Assembly (NCBI GenBank): GCA_029213305.1
Contig: JARGPA010000006.1
Location: 62,001 to 126,000 of the forward strand
Direction: 5' to 3'
Source: Phycisphaerales bacterium
GTDB taxonomy: Bacteria > Planctomycetota > Phycisphaerae > Phycisphaerales > UBA1924
DNA: 64,000 bases
Every line of letters starts with the position of its first letter. The stretch's first letter is position 1. This document shows positions 1 through 8,261 of this stretch, piece after piece. Both the position numbers and the translations under genes were made by a program. The notes below the pieces were generated by a model. The model had not been told where the DNA came from. It did no database searches and worked only from the letters and a program-made list of their open reading frames with translations.

Positions 1-2
1 CA

Positions 3-1025
3 AAGCATCTTTGGAAAGAGATGCTCGAAGTTGAACTCCCTGATTTTCCACGAATGACTTATCAAGATGCGATGGATACATACGGAATCGATCGCCCAGA
101 TACTCGATTTGATCTCAAGCTCGTCGATATCTCAGATCTAGCAGCGAAGGCTGACTTTGCGGTCTTTACAGATGCACTCGCAAAAAACAAGGGTGTAGTG
201 AAAGCAATCCGAGTCCCAGGTGCTGCAACAAAGTTTTCGCGAAAAGTAACAGACAAGTTTAATCCATTCGTAGAGCAGTTCGGCGCAGGCGGAGCACCAA
301 CAGCAAAGTTCGTCGATGGTGAGTTCTCAACTGGAATTTCGAAGTTCCTCGGAGACATCAAAGATGAATTGATAGAACGGCTCGGCCTCGAAGATGGAGA
401 TGCGGTTGTCTTTGGTGCAGATTCATACAATATCTGTACCAAAGCACTCGGCGAGTTACGACTCAAAATTGCTCGAGAGCACGACTACATCCCCGAAGGG
501 AAATGGAACTTCCTCTGGGTCTATGACTTCCCAATGTTTGAGTATGATGAAGAGTCCGAACGCTACCACTCTCTACATCATCCATTCACAGCACCAACTA
601 AGGCAGAGCTTGAACGATTCATGGCCTGCGACGCGAAGGATGTCGACACAGTTGAATCAATAGTTTCTGATGGGTACGACATGATCTGTAATGGATCAGA
701 AATCTGTGGTGGATCAATCCGTATCCATCAACAAGAAGTCCAATCGAAAGTGTTTGAACTCCTTGGAATGTCACATGAAGAGGCAAAGCTCAAGTTTAGC
801 TTCCTTCTCGATGCACTCACGTATGGAGCTCCGCCGCACGGCGGTGTTGCATTCGGACTCGATCGCTTGGTGATGCACCTTATTGGAACTGAAAATATCC
901 GTGATGTAATCGCGTTCCCGAAATCACTAACAGGCGTAGATTTAATGAGTGAAGCTCCAAACATGGTTGACGATGAACAACTTGAAGAGCTTCATGTTCG
1001 TTCTACTGCAAAGGTACACTCTTAA
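3..1025 (+). CDS. aspS: Aspartyl-tRNA synthetase, C-terminal part (5' end outside window)
   Basis: This class II aminoacyl-tRNA synthetase charges tRNA-Asp in the cytoplasm. The reading frame is open to the left edge (codons from base 3 read KHLWKEMLEVELPDFPRM, a typical AspS stretch), so the ATG at 21 is internal and the true start lies upstream. The visible part holds the insertion (GAD-like) domain of the bacterial long form, then the second half of the catalytic core, ending with the class II motif 3 (GLDRLVM, about residue 279 counted from the ATG at 21). Bacterial AspS has about 590 residues, so roughly 250 are missing. The stop is 12 bases before thiG and the two are probably co-transcribed. 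The window also carries a tRNA-Asp (25924-25997). Confidence 0.96.
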   Translation, partial: KHLWKEMLEVELPDFPRMTYQDAMDTYGIDRPDTRFDLKLVDISDLAAKADFAVFTDALAKNKGVVKAIRVPGAATKFSRKVTDKFNPFVEQFGAGGAPTAKFVDGEFSTGISKFLGDIKDELIERLGLEDGDAVVFGADSYNICTKALGELRLKIAREHDYIPEGKWNFLWVYDFPMFEYDEESERYHSLHHPFTAPTKAELERFMACDAKDVDTVESIVSDGYDMICNGSEICGGSIRIHQQEVQSKVFELLGMSHEEAKLKFSFLLDALTYGAPPHGGVAFGLDRLVMHLIGTENIRDVIAFPKSLTGVDLMSEAPNMVDDEQLEELHVRSTAKVHS

Positions 1026-1037
1026 GGAGATCACCTG

Positions 1038-1883
1038 ATGAGTACACTTCAGACTGAACCTGGGATATCACCACTCGAAATCGCAGGCCAGCGTTTTAAT
1101 TCGCGATTGCTTGTGGGTACTGGAAAGTATCAATCGATGGAGATTATGAAAGAGGCACTCGATGCTTCTGAATCTGAAATCATCACTGTCGCTGTCCGCC
1201 GTGAGCGTCTATTCAACGAAGAAGGAAAAAGCCTTCTTGAGTATCTCGACCTAAGTCGGTACACAATACTCCCGAATACGGCCGGTTGTTTTTCCGCAGA
1301 TGACGCGGTTCGTGTATCCCGACTTGGTCGCGAACTTCTTGATCAACTCGATAACCCTGGAGCAAGTTGGGTCAAGCTCGAAGTGCTAGGAGATAAAAAA
1401 ACTTTACTTCCAGATCCTGTGGGAACCTTGGAAGCCGTTGAAACACTTGTTAAAGACGGGTTCAATGTTTTGTGTTACACATCCGATGATCCAATCAGTG
1501 CCAAACGAATTAAAGATGCAGGAGCAGCAGCAGTAATGCCTGCAGGTTCACCAATCGGATCTGGACAAGGTATCCTCAACATTAATAATATCGTGTTGTG
1601 TCTTGAGTTGCTCAAGGAGAATGATCATGATTATCCAGTGATTGTTGATGCAGGAGTCGGGAGCGCTTCGGATGTCGCACTCGCGATGGAACTGGGTGCA
1701 GATGGCGTGTTGCTTAACACCGCAATAGCACATGCGAGTGATCCTGTAATGATGGCGCATGCGATGAGAAAAGGTTGCGAAGCAGGCCGGCAGAGTTATC
1801 TTGCTGGACGAATTCCAAAGAAGCTATACGCAACTGCGAGTTCACCAATGGAAGGTGCGATTTCGTACATCCCCGGCGAATAA
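1038..1883 (+). CDS. thiG: Thiazole synthase
   Basis: ThiG forms the thiazole phosphate moiety of thiamine from 1-deoxy-D-xylulose 5-phosphate, the ThiS thiocarboxylate and a glycine-derived imine. The 281-residue length is slightly longer than usual because of a 10-15 residue N-terminal extension. The TIM-barrel signature is clear: the Schiff-base lysine is K113 in WVKLEVLGD, and the phosphate-binding loops [12 protein letters not shown] and [11 protein letters not shown] follow. A strong ribosome site (aaggag) lies 8 bases before the ATG. Its substrate comes from Dxs, encoded at 30048-32066. No other thi gene is visible here, so thiS, thiH or thiO must be elsewhere. Confidence 0.96.
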   Translation: MSTLQTEPGISPLEIAGQRFNSRLLVGTGKYQSMEIMKEALDASESEIITVAVRRERLFNEEGKSLLEYLDLSRYTILPNTAGCFSADDAVRVSRLGRELLDQLDNPGASWVKLEVLGDKKTLLPDPVGTLEAVETLVKDGFNVLCYTSDDPISAKRIKDAGAAAVMPAGSPIGSGQGILNINNIVLCLELLKENDHDYPVIVDAGVGSASDVALAMELGADGVLLNTAIAHASDPVMMAHAMRKGCEAGRQSYLAGRIPKKLYATASSPMEGAISYIPGE

Positions 1884-1896
1884 CCGTAGTAGAATT

Positions 1897-2610
1897 TTAT
1901 TGACTGTTGAGAATTATCGTCGATCCCGATACATTGGGACCAAGTTCTAATATGCATTTAGAGATTTCAGATGCAATTGTTTCTGTTGTGAGTGTATGTG
2001 TTGCTGGGAGCACATCCGTAGACACGATCGAACGAAGCATATCAGTTTCAACGGCGCCAGGCGCTATCGTGTACGCCCGGACGCCTGCGTCATTGTATTC
2101 GTTATGGATTGCTCGAGTTAGCGCATCGATCGCTGCTTTCGTGCAACCGTAGATTCCAAGTCCAACAAATGGGTCAAGCATTGCGACAGATGCAATGTTT
2201 ACGACACACCCACTTGATTGAGTAAGAGATGGAAGTAATCGACGGACGAGGTCGGTCGGCCCGATCGCATTAATTTCATAGAGATATCGAATTTCATCTT
2301 CGCTGAGTTCGCTGATCGGCTTACATGTGCCAATCGCAGCGTTATTCACTAGAGCATCAATCCGTCCGAATTGACTGATTGCTTCATGAGTAATCCTCGA
2401 TCTGTCTTGCGAAACGGAGATGTCAGCATCAATCGCGTGCCAATGAGCCCCGGAACTGCTCAGCAATTCTCCAGTCTCCTTCAATGATTCGAGCCTACGC
2501 CCGACAAGGATAAGTCGATAGTTATGATTCGCAAGTTGGATCGATGCCGCTCGGCCAATGCCTGAACCAGCTCCTGTGATGATTGCTACGGGGTGTTTAG
2601 ATTGGGTCAT
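1897..2610 (-). CDS. Short-chain dehydrogenase/reductase (SDR) family oxidoreductase
   Basis: This is a classical 237-residue SDR that should oxidise or reduce an alcohol/carbonyl with NAD(P). Visible motifs are the nucleotide loop TGAGSGIG (residues 12-19), NNAA (89-92), and the catalytic serine S141, tyrosine Y154 and lysine K158 in YGCTK. GRR at 37-39 after the second beta strand suggests NADP preference (inference). The substrate cannot be told from sequence; fatty-acid, sugar and unspecific carbonyl reductases all share this pattern. It converges on thiG with only 13 bases between stops. There is no ribosome site before the ATG; instead an extended -10 box lies 5 bases upstream, which points to a leaderless mRNA. 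Confidence 0.9.
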   Translation of the reverse strand: MTQSKHPVAIITGAGSGIGRAASIQLANHNYRLILVGRRLESLKETGELLSSSGAHWHAIDADISVSQDRSRITHEAISQFGRIDALVNNAAIGTCKPISELSEDEIRYLYEINAIGPTDLVRRLLPSLTQSSGCVVNIASVAMLDPFVGLGIYGCTKAAIDALTRAIHNEYNDAGVRAYTIAPGAVETDMLRSIVSTDVLPATHTLTTETIASEISKCILELGPNVSGSTIILNSQ

Positions 2611-2615
2611 TTTTG

Positions 2616-2624
2616 AGTATATCA
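2616..2624 (-). promoter_or_regulatory. Extended -10 element of the SDR gene, leaderless layout
   Basis: Read on the minus strand the bases are TGATATACT: a TGn extension plus TATACT (5 of 6 matches to TATAAT). It is followed by 5 bases and then the ATG at 2610. Transcription would start at or next to the start codon. No convincing -35 box is visible, which fits an extended -10 promoter. Confidence 0.5.
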
Positions 2625-2754
2625 GTGTTCAGTTGATGAAATCTCAACAGAATCCCATGTCATTATAAATGAATTCGGACCAAGATGGTCGATAGACGAC
2701 TAGACAAGTAGTTTCGCAAACACCATATCTCTGAATAGACGGAAAGAGAGCTTT

Positions 2755-4353
2755 ATGAGCCCGCATTCAACGACTCCATCCTGGATCACATCAGATCCGA
2801 CACGAGCCGCTCAAGCGAAAATCGTTGCCACGCTCGGCCCTGCTTCTGACTCTGATGAGATGCTTGCAGAGTTGATCGAATCAGGAGTATCAATATTCCG
2901 ACTCAATTTTTCTCACGGCACATTGGAAGATATGGACAAACGATATGAACGTGTCCGACGAGCGATTGATGCTTCTGGGAGATGTATTGCAATTTTAGGC
3001 GATCTCCAGGGTCCCAAAATGCGTGTTGGTCCAGTCCCAGACTTGTCCGAAGGCGGCGGGATCATGGTCGAACCAGGCGATGACATCTACTTCCGAAAAG
3101 GACAAGGGGATGCATCGATCGATGACGGGGTGATCTCATTTGGTGCAACCTTTGATTCACTCTATTCAGATGTATTACCAGGTCAACGGGTTTTAATCAA
3201 TGATGGTTTGATTCGGATGCTTGCTGTTGAGAATGACCCCGGGAACTGGCTTCGTTGTCGAGTCACAGTCGGTGGCCGAGTAACAAGTTCAAAGGGTGTG
3301 AACTTGCCAGAATCGGATCTGAGTATGCCTGCGATTACAGATCGTGATTGGAAATGTGCGAAATGGGCTGCAGAACATCAGTTAGATTATTTAGCGCTTT
3401 CATTTGTACGAACTGCAGACGAGATCAACGAGTTGAAATCAAAGCTCCGAGAATGGGCAATCCCATGTGCCCAGTTTGGTGATATTCGCTTTGATTCATC
3501 CATCCCAGTTGTTGCGAAGATTGAAATGCCTCAAGCAGTGATGAATCTTGATTCGATCATTTCCGCGACTGATGCTGTGATGGTTGCGCGAGGGGATCTT
3601 GGTGTTGAGATGGATGTTGCAAGAGTCCCTGTGATCCAAAAATATATTTTGGCCCGCTGCAATGCATTGGGTAAACCCACAATTGTTGCGACTCAGATGC
3701 TTGAAACAATGATCGAATCGGTTACCCCGACTCGAGCGGAAGCATCAGATGTGGCAAACGCAATCCTTGATGGCTGCGACGCAGTTATGCTCTCAGGCGA
3801 GACAGCCGTGGGTAAACATCCACGAGTTGTAGTCGAAACCATGCAACGGATTATCAAAATCACAGAATGCCGAATGGATCAGATCAAACATGTGTCTGAG
3901 TCCCCTTCAGATCTGAAAGAATACCCATTCCGATCAGCAGCTCTTGCTCAAGGAGTTTGGTCCATGGCGCAATCGCTTGACTCGAAAGCGATTGTTGTTT
4001 GGTCACAAGCCGGAGGCATGGCAAGATATCTCAGCCAGTACAACTTCCGGGTTCCAATCTATGCATATACATCCTCGAAGATTGCTGCAAGTCGAATGGC
4101 GCTTTACAACGGAGTGACACCTGTTTATACACAACCTCCAGAATCATCGCGATTGTCTGATTGGACAGATCAGGTTGAGTCGTTAATCAAGAGTGAAGAT
4201 ATCACCCAAGACGGAGATACCGTACTACTTGTGGCTGGAAAGCCTTTAGGTGCTCTTTTAGCTCAGAGCATGGTAAGTATCATGCGGATGGGTGATTGCT
4301 CGTCAGGATTCCGAGATTTTGTGGACGAAACTGCGAAAACAGTCGGAGTATAA
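2755..4353 (+). CDS. pyk: Pyruvate kinase
   Basis: This enzyme converts phosphoenolpyruvate and ADP to pyruvate and ATP, the last step of glycolysis. The 532 residues exceed the usual 470-500, mainly through a longer N-terminus (AKIVATLGPAS begins near residue 22) and small insertions in the B domain. Key motifs are present: FRLNFSHG, GDLQGPKMRVG, the active-site AKIEMPQA with its catalytic lysine, MVARGDLGVE, and TQMLETMI. The C-terminal domain (about 385-530) is the usual allosteric site region. The ribosome site is a purine run (ggaaagaga) before the ATG. The gene stands alone between the divergent SDR and hppD. Confidence 0.96.
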   Translation: MSPHSTTPSWITSDPTRAAQAKIVATLGPASDSDEMLAELIESGVSIFRLNFSHGTLEDMDKRYERVRRAIDASGRCIAILGDLQGPKMRVGPVPDLSEGGGIMVEPGDDIYFRKGQGDASIDDGVISFGATFDSLYSDVLPGQRVLINDGLIRMLAVENDPGNWLRCRVTVGGRVTSSKGVNLPESDLSMPAITDRDWKCAKWAAEHQLDYLALSFVRTADEINELKSKLREWAIPCAQFGDIRFDSSIPVVAKIEMPQAVMNLDSIISATDAVMVARGDLGVEMDVARVPVIQKYILARCNALGKPTIVATQMLETMIESVTPTRAEASDVANAILDGCDAVMLSGETAVGKHPRVVVETMQRIIKITECRMDQIKHVSESPSDLKEYPFRSAALAQGVWSMAQSLDSKAIVVWSQAGGMARYLSQYNFRVPIYAYTSSKIAASRMALYNGVTPVYTQPPESSRLSDWTDQVESLIKSEDITQDGDTVLLVAGKPLGALLAQSMVSIMRMGDCSSGFRDFVDETAKTVGV

Positions 4354-4378
4354 GACTTGTTGAGTGATTAAATTGAGC

Positions 4379-4408
4379 TTGTCTTTTTCAGCATTTTTCG
4401 GCTAGAAT
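4379..4408 (+). promoter_or_regulatory. Putative promoter of hppD
   Basis: A -35 box TTGTCT (4379-4384), an 18-base spacer and a -10 box TAGAAT (4403-4408) resemble a sigma-70 promoter. The predicted start near 4415 leaves a leader of about 86 bases before hppD. This is a pattern match only. Confidence 0.45.
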
Positions 4409-4415
4409 AAGATAC

Positions 4416-4464
4416 ACGGGACCTGGGCTCCCGTCCCCCGTCGGCTTTCTGGGAAGTTTGCCGA
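4416..4464 (+). promoter_or_regulatory. Two hairpins in the hppD leader
   Basis: The first hairpin pairs ACGGGA (4416-4421) with TCCCGT (4429-4434) around a 7-base loop. The second pairs TCGGC (4441-4445) with GCCGA (4460-4464). Both lie between the predicted hppD transcription start and its ribosome site (aggaag, near 4490). Neither has a T-run, so they are not simple terminators. I do not recognise a known riboswitch. Confidence 0.35.
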
Positions 4465-4500
4465 TACTGTCTGCCCAAGAGCTTTTAGGAAGAATATAAA

Positions 4501-5691
4501 ATGACGACCGCTTCGACAACAAGTCCAGCGATCTCTGCAGATCCACTGCAGTTGATCGATGTTGACCATGTCCGCTTTTATGTAGGGAATGCTAAACAAG
4601 CTGCATATTTTTATGCTCACACCTTTGGTTTCAGGATTGATCAGATCGCAGATCTGACTACTGGATCGCGTGAAGAGGCCGACTACTTATTAACCCAGGG
4701 GAATATTCGTATCCTCCTAACTACCCCTTTGAACAAAGAGCATCCCGCAGGTGAAGAACTCAAACTCTACGGGGATGGAATCAAAGATGTTGCGCTCACA
4801 GTTGAAGATGCAGTTGCTTCATATGAAAAAGCAATCGAAAATGGTGGTGAGTCTGCTGCTCCTCCAAGAGTTCTAGAAGATGAAAAAGGCACAGTCACTG
4901 TCGCGTCGATTAAAACTTACGGCCGAGTGATTCATACATTTGTATCTCGAACCGGAGAATACGCGCATGAGAATCTCCGTTCTGGTGGGCTCTTTATGCC
5001 GACCTTCAAGAAGTTTGATTCGCCGCTGAACAAGTACAACGAAGAGAATCCGTGTGGGTTGATGTTTACGGATCATCTCGTTGGAAATGTTGAAGAAGGT
5101 AAGATGAATGAATGGGTGAAGTGGTATGAAGATGTGCTTGGATTTGCAATGTTCAAGCACTTTGATGACGCAGACATCTCGACAGAGTTCTCAGCTCTCA
5201 TGTCCAAGGTGATGGCATCAGGAAACAACCTGATTAAGATGCCGATCAATGAACCAGCTGACGGCGTCAAGAAATCACAGATTCTAGAATACCTCGAATG
5301 GCACAACATGATGCCTGGGGTTCAACACCTAGCATTTAGAACAGATGATGAACTGGCAACAGTTGCAGAGCTCCGTCGTCGTGGTGTTGACTTCTTAGAC
5401 ATGCCTGACACCTACTATGAAAATGTTTGGAATCGTGTCGACACAATGCTCAAAGAGCATGGGCACGAAATTGTGAAAGAAGATCACCAACGAGTTAAAG
5501 ACCTCGGTGTACTCGTCGATGCCGACGATGAAGGGTATTTGCTTCAACTTTTCACTAAACCGCTTCAAGATCGTCCTACATTCTTTATCGAAATTATCTG
5601 TCGTCGAGGCTCACAGAGCTTTGGTAAGGGTAACTTCAAAGCTCTCTTCGAGAGTCTTGAACTCGAGCAAGAACGAAGAGGCAATCTCTAA
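4501..5691 (+). CDS. hppD: 4-hydroxyphenylpyruvate dioxygenase
   Basis: This non-haem iron enzyme turns 4-hydroxyphenylpyruvate into homogentisate in tyrosine catabolism. Its 396 residues fold as two vicinal-oxygen-chelate halves. The three iron ligands are visible: H192 (TDHLVGN), H276 (PGVQHLAFRT) and E364 (FFIEIICR). The C-terminus carries the GKGNFKALFE segment typical of true HPPD. Hydroxymandelate synthase is a close relative and the main alternative, but the presence of hmgA at 8262-9590 supports tyrosine breakdown. The gene has its own promoter and leader and a strong intrinsic terminator directly after it, so it is a one-gene unit. Confidence 0.95.
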   Translation: MTTASTTSPAISADPLQLIDVDHVRFYVGNAKQAAYFYAHTFGFRIDQIADLTTGSREEADYLLTQGNIRILLTTPLNKEHPAGEELKLYGDGIKDVALTVEDAVASYEKAIENGGESAAPPRVLEDEKGTVTVASIKTYGRVIHTFVSRTGEYAHENLRSGGLFMPTFKKFDSPLNKYNEENPCGLMFTDHLVGNVEEGKMNEWVKWYEDVLGFAMFKHFDDADISTEFSALMSKVMASGNNLIKMPINEPADGVKKSQILEYLEWHNMMPGVQHLAFRTDDELATVAELRRRGVDFLDMPDTYYENVWNRVDTMLKEHGHEIVKEDHQRVKDLGVLVDADDEGYLLQLFTKPLQDRPTFFIEIICRRGSQSFGKGNFKALFESLELEQERRGNL

Positions 5692-5716
5692 ACGACTTGT
5701 CTTTACGATTTAATGA

Positions 5717-5747
5717 AACCCATCCAGGTTGCCTGGATGGGTTTTTT
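5717..5747 (+). terminator. Intrinsic terminator after hppD
   Basis: A perfect 12-base stem (5717-5728 with 5732-5743) has a 3-base loop and runs straight into a T-run ending at 5747. It begins 25 bases after the hppD stop. Its sequence falls inside the 5' end of a longer open frame starting at 5713, which argues that the frame really starts further downstream. Confidence 0.92.
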
Positions 5748-5904
5748 ATCGGCTGCAGTTTACAACGCCGTTGTATCCCGTACGGTTGATGTAAATAAAA
5801 GAGTGATTGGTTGGAATCTAGATCTTGTGAAATGGAATGTTTGGTTAGGACAGAGTATCAATGCGTTCGCTCGGAGTGGAGCAAGAGATACAAAGGGGAC
5901 CAAC

Positions 5905-6531
5905 ATGCATCAACTTACTTTTTCAGCTTTAGTCATCGCCGTTACAGGGTTAACAGCGCATTCGGATATCGTACGCGTCGATGAGTTTTCATCCCTGCAG
6001 TTCGAGGGATTCGAAAACTTAAACATGGGTGTGTTTGAGAGCGCCCCTATCTCAGTATTTGGAGGGATGGGAGAGATTTCTAATACAGGTAACTCATGGT
6101 TACATTCAACAAGTGGATGGAGTTTCCAATCGGGCGAATGGCGTGCAAGAGCAGATGCGTTTGAAGGATCGCGTTTGCTTGGAAATACCCGAGGCGGGAT
6201 CGCATATGAGTTTGAAGAATCACAGAAATCGTTTGGAGGGTACTTCGCAACGATTGCCGATTCACCTGATGGAACGATCAAGTTTTATAACGGTGATCAA
6301 CTTGTAGGATCAGAAATACTCCAAGTTGCAGCCGGCGGAGACTGGGCATGGAACGGATGGGCAAGTGATCAAAGTTTTGATCGTGTTGTCGTCGATTCAA
6401 GCTACGGCGATAATGGTGGGTTCTTAATGCACGACGCAGTGCGTGTACTATCAACAGCAGTCCCAACCCAAGGAACCGCAGCAATTTTTGCATTCGGACT
6501 TGTGATTGCAACGAAGCGCCATCGAGAATAA
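5905..6531 (+). CDS. Exported protein with PEP-CTERM-like sorting signal
   Basis: The 208-residue product starts with a signal peptide (MHQLTFSALVIAVTGLTAHS). Its soluble body is rich in G, S, W and F, and may be a small beta-sandwich. The C-terminus has the tripartite sorting pattern of PEP-CTERM proteins: VPTQGT, a hydrophobic stretch (AAIFAFGLVIA) and a basic tail (TKRHRE). Such tails direct processing by an exosortase-like enzyme at the cell surface; no exosortase gene is in the window. I choose the ATG at 5905 because it follows a purine-rich site (aaagggga) and yields the signal peptide. The longer frame from 5713 would start inside the hppD terminator. Function of the body is unknown. 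Confidence 0.75.
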   Translation: MHQLTFSALVIAVTGLTAHSDIVRVDEFSSLQFEGFENLNMGVFESAPISVFGGMGEISNTGNSWLHSTSGWSFQSGEWRARADAFEGSRLLGNTRGGIAYEFEESQKSFGGYFATIADSPDGTIKFYNGDQLVGSEILQVAAGGDWAWNGWASDQSFDRVVVDSSYGDNGGFLMHDAVRVLSTAVPTQGTAAIFAFGLVIATKRHRE

Positions 6532-6614
6532 AAACGATCGATTTAATATCCCTAATCGTGTCTAGGTGTAAAAACTTGGGCACGATTTTTCTTTTGGATT
6601 CATGCCCTAAGATA

Positions 6615-7091
6615 ATGGATATGAACATCATCGAAAAAATAAGAGACATAGAACAAAAGCTTCGTGCTCAGACCGACCCAGTTGCTCAACTTGAAAGTTG
6701 GACATTGATAAGTCGTTTGCTTGGACGCATGCCCGTAGATCAAGGTGAGCTTGCCCGGATATCGAAAGATCGAGATTCTGTCGGACTCGATGTGATGATT
6801 TCGAAACTCGAAAATCCAGACGCTTTCAAAACCAAAGAAGAACCATTACCCGAGTATTCTCAGACAGAACTAAATGAAGCTCTTCGAGCGTTTCGACATC
6901 GATTAAAGTTTAAGAAGCTCGATGATGAATCGAAAATATCTCAGCGCGATGTGACAACGGGGAAGAAAGCAAATATTGATTCGATTCAACCCCCAGGGCC
7001 TTCAGAGTTCGATCCTCGGATTTGGAAAGCTCTTGTTAAAGCAGGTAAACTCGTTGAAGAAGGCAGAGGTTTTTACCATGAACCAAGATAA
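6615..7091 (+). CDS. Hypothetical protein, helical, about 158 residues
   Basis: I do not recognise this family. The protein is charged and predicted mainly helical, with no signal peptide or membrane segment. An N-terminal region (MDMNIIEKIRDIEQKLRAQ) looks like a short amphipathic helix, a middle part is proline- and acid-rich, and the C-terminus ends in the aromatic-rich EEGRGFYHEPR. The frame is open from a GTG at 6558, but ATG at 6615 or 6621 is the more likely start because residues before it look unlike protein. The gene converges on gmhA with 2 bases between stops. Codon use matches its neighbours, so it is probably real. Confidence 0.6.
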   Translation: MDMNIIEKIRDIEQKLRAQTDPVAQLESWTLISRLLGRMPVDQGELARISKDRDSVGLDVMISKLENPDAFKTKEEPLPEYSQTELNEALRAFRHRLKFKKLDDESKISQRDVTTGKKANIDSIQPPGPSEFDPRIWKALVKAGKLVEEGRGFYHEPR

Positions 7092-7093
7092 CA

Positions 7094-7669
7094 CTAAGAA
7101 AGTTCTCTTTCAATTGCTCCCACAAGGGAGTGCAAGATCAACATATGTAGCTCTTGGATTCGATCGCTTGTTTTACCATCGATAATCCATTCGCAATCGC
7201 CCATGTCGCGAAGTTTACCCCCGTCTTTGCCAAGTAGAAGTGCGATGTACATACCTTTCTCTCGTGCAGTTTCAACAGCTCGGATAATGTTTTCGCTGTT
7301 CCCGCTCGTTGACATTGCGACTAAAACATCTTGCTTCATTCCGAGGCCTTCGATCCATCGCGAGAAGACTCTGTCGAAACCATAATCATTTCCAACACAA
7401 GTAATATGTCCAGGATCTCCGCAAGCGATTGCTGGTATTGAAGGACGATCTTCTCTGTATCGTCCTGTGAGCTCTTCACAAAAATGGATTGCGTCGGCGC
7501 AGGACCCTCCGTTGCCAATCGCGAGAATCTTTCCACCTTTACCAACTTGTTCTCCACAAACTTGTGCGAGTGTCCCAACTCGTTGAGCATTGGAGTTGTC
7601 CTTGCAGAAATTTTTTGCAAGGATTGCGTATGTATCAAACTCAAGTTGAACTTCAGAAGCATTAGTCAT
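7094..7669 (-). CDS. gmhA: SIS-domain phosphoheptose isomerase
   Basis: GmhA converts sedoheptulose 7-phosphate to D-glycero-D-manno-heptose 7-phosphate, the first step to the heptose of lipopolysaccharide. The 191-residue length fits. Family marks are GNGGSCADAIHFCEEL (sugar-phosphate loop plus metal-site His and Glu), NDYGFDRVFSRWIEGLG, STSGNSENI, and the C-terminal IQELHMLILH with further metal-site residues. DiaA-type SIS proteins are similar; the metal-ligand pattern favours GmhA. With lpxB and lnt in the same window it supports an LPS-bearing outer membrane. Promoter and start look leaderless: a TACAAT box lies 5 bases before the ATG. Confidence 0.88.
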   Translation of the reverse strand: MTNASEVQLEFDTYAILAKNFCKDNSNAQRVGTLAQVCGEQVGKGGKILAIGNGGSCADAIHFCEELTGRYREDRPSIPAIACGDPGHITCVGNDYGFDRVFSRWIEGLGMKQDVLVAMSTSGNSENIIRAVETAREKGMYIALLLGKDGGKLRDMGDCEWIIDGKTSDRIQELHMLILHSLVGAIERELS

Positions 7670-7674
7670 GCAGT

Positions 7675-7680
7675 ATTGTA
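7675..7680 (-). promoter_or_regulatory. -10 box of gmhA, leaderless layout
   Basis: The minus strand reads TACAAT, then 5 bases, then the ATG at 7669. No ribosome site is visible. It lies back-to-back with the eamA-like promoter; the two start codons are only 52 bases apart. Confidence 0.5.
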
Positions 7681-7709
7681 GGAATCAAGCAAGCTTAAAC
7701 CCACGAGAG

Positions 7710-7715
7710 TAGAAT
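7710..7715 (+). promoter_or_regulatory. -10 box of the EamA-like gene, leaderless layout
   Basis: TAGAAT is followed by 6 bases and the ATG at 7722. Transcription would start at the first codon. No ribosome site precedes the ATG. Confidence 0.5.
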
Positions 7716-7721
7716 CTCGAC

Positions 7722-8204
7722 ATGAATGCAATCATCTTTGCCGTGATAGCTGGTTTGTGCTGGGGAGCAGGTGAAGTCTGTGCTAAAGCTGTTCTTCATA
7801 CTCATAAAATTGGCCCTTTTCTTGCAGTTGCCCTCAGAACATCGGTTGCGTTACCGCTGATTTGGGTTGCCTACTTAATCGCGAAAAAATTGGCGCCTGA
7901 GGGTGCAGGACGGGGGCTGGCAACTGGTGATAACGCGATGACTGCAAAGGAGTGGTTGTTACTCCTAGGGGGATCAGGGGTAATCGCGGGGGCATTTGCC
8001 ATGATCGCGTTCTATATATCTATCTCGATGGGAGAAGTATCTAAGATGAAACCGATCGCATTTTCTATTGCTCCTGCAGCTGCGGTACTCCTCGGGGCCG
8101 TGTTTATTCATGAGCCACTCTCGCCTCGCAAAGTTGTCGCGATTTTGATTATTTTGGCCGGAGTTATTCTCTTAAGCACTGGTGCACCTGTATCCAAGTC
8201 ATAA
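7722..8204 (+). CDS. EamA-like half-size membrane transporter
   Basis: A 160-residue integral membrane protein with about five hydrophobic helices (near 1-20, 28-53, 78-103, 110-130 and 136-155). It resembles one EamA repeat of the drug/metabolite transporter superfamily: GLCWGAGEVCAKAVL at the N-terminus and the closing EPLSPRKVVAILIILAGVILL, very like the usual GE-x-L-...-G-x-x-LI-x-x-GV ending. Full EamA proteins have two such repeats, so this one probably works as a dimer, as small multidrug-resistance proteins do. The substrate is unknown. It is divergent from gmhA, and its stop codon overlaps the terminator of the opposing hmgA. Confidence 0.75.
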   Translation: MNAIIFAVIAGLCWGAGEVCAKAVLHTHKIGPFLAVALRTSVALPLIWVAYLIAKKLAPEGAGRGLATGDNAMTAKEWLLLLGGSGVIAGAFAMIAFYISISMGEVSKMKPIAFSIAPAAAVLLGAVFIHEPLSPRKVVAILIILAGVILLSTGAPVSKS

Positions 8205-8227
8205 AAAACCTGCACTCGAAGTGCAGG
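8203..8227 (-). terminator. Intrinsic terminator after hmgA (minus strand)
   Basis: On the minus strand an 8-base stem (8227-8220 with 8216-8209) with a 3-base loop is followed by six T residues (8208-8203). It lies 35 bases past the hmgA stop. The T-run overlaps the last bases of the EamA-like gene, coming from the other side, so one sequence serves as both coding end and terminator. Confidence 0.8.
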
Positions 8228-8261
8228 CTGATTTCGCTCTTGATGTCATTTAAATATTGAA

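Noticed and set aside
5713-5904. Upstream extension of the PEP-CTERM-like gene
   Set aside because: It begins inside the hppD terminator, has no ribosome site and hides a normal signal peptide that starts at 5905.
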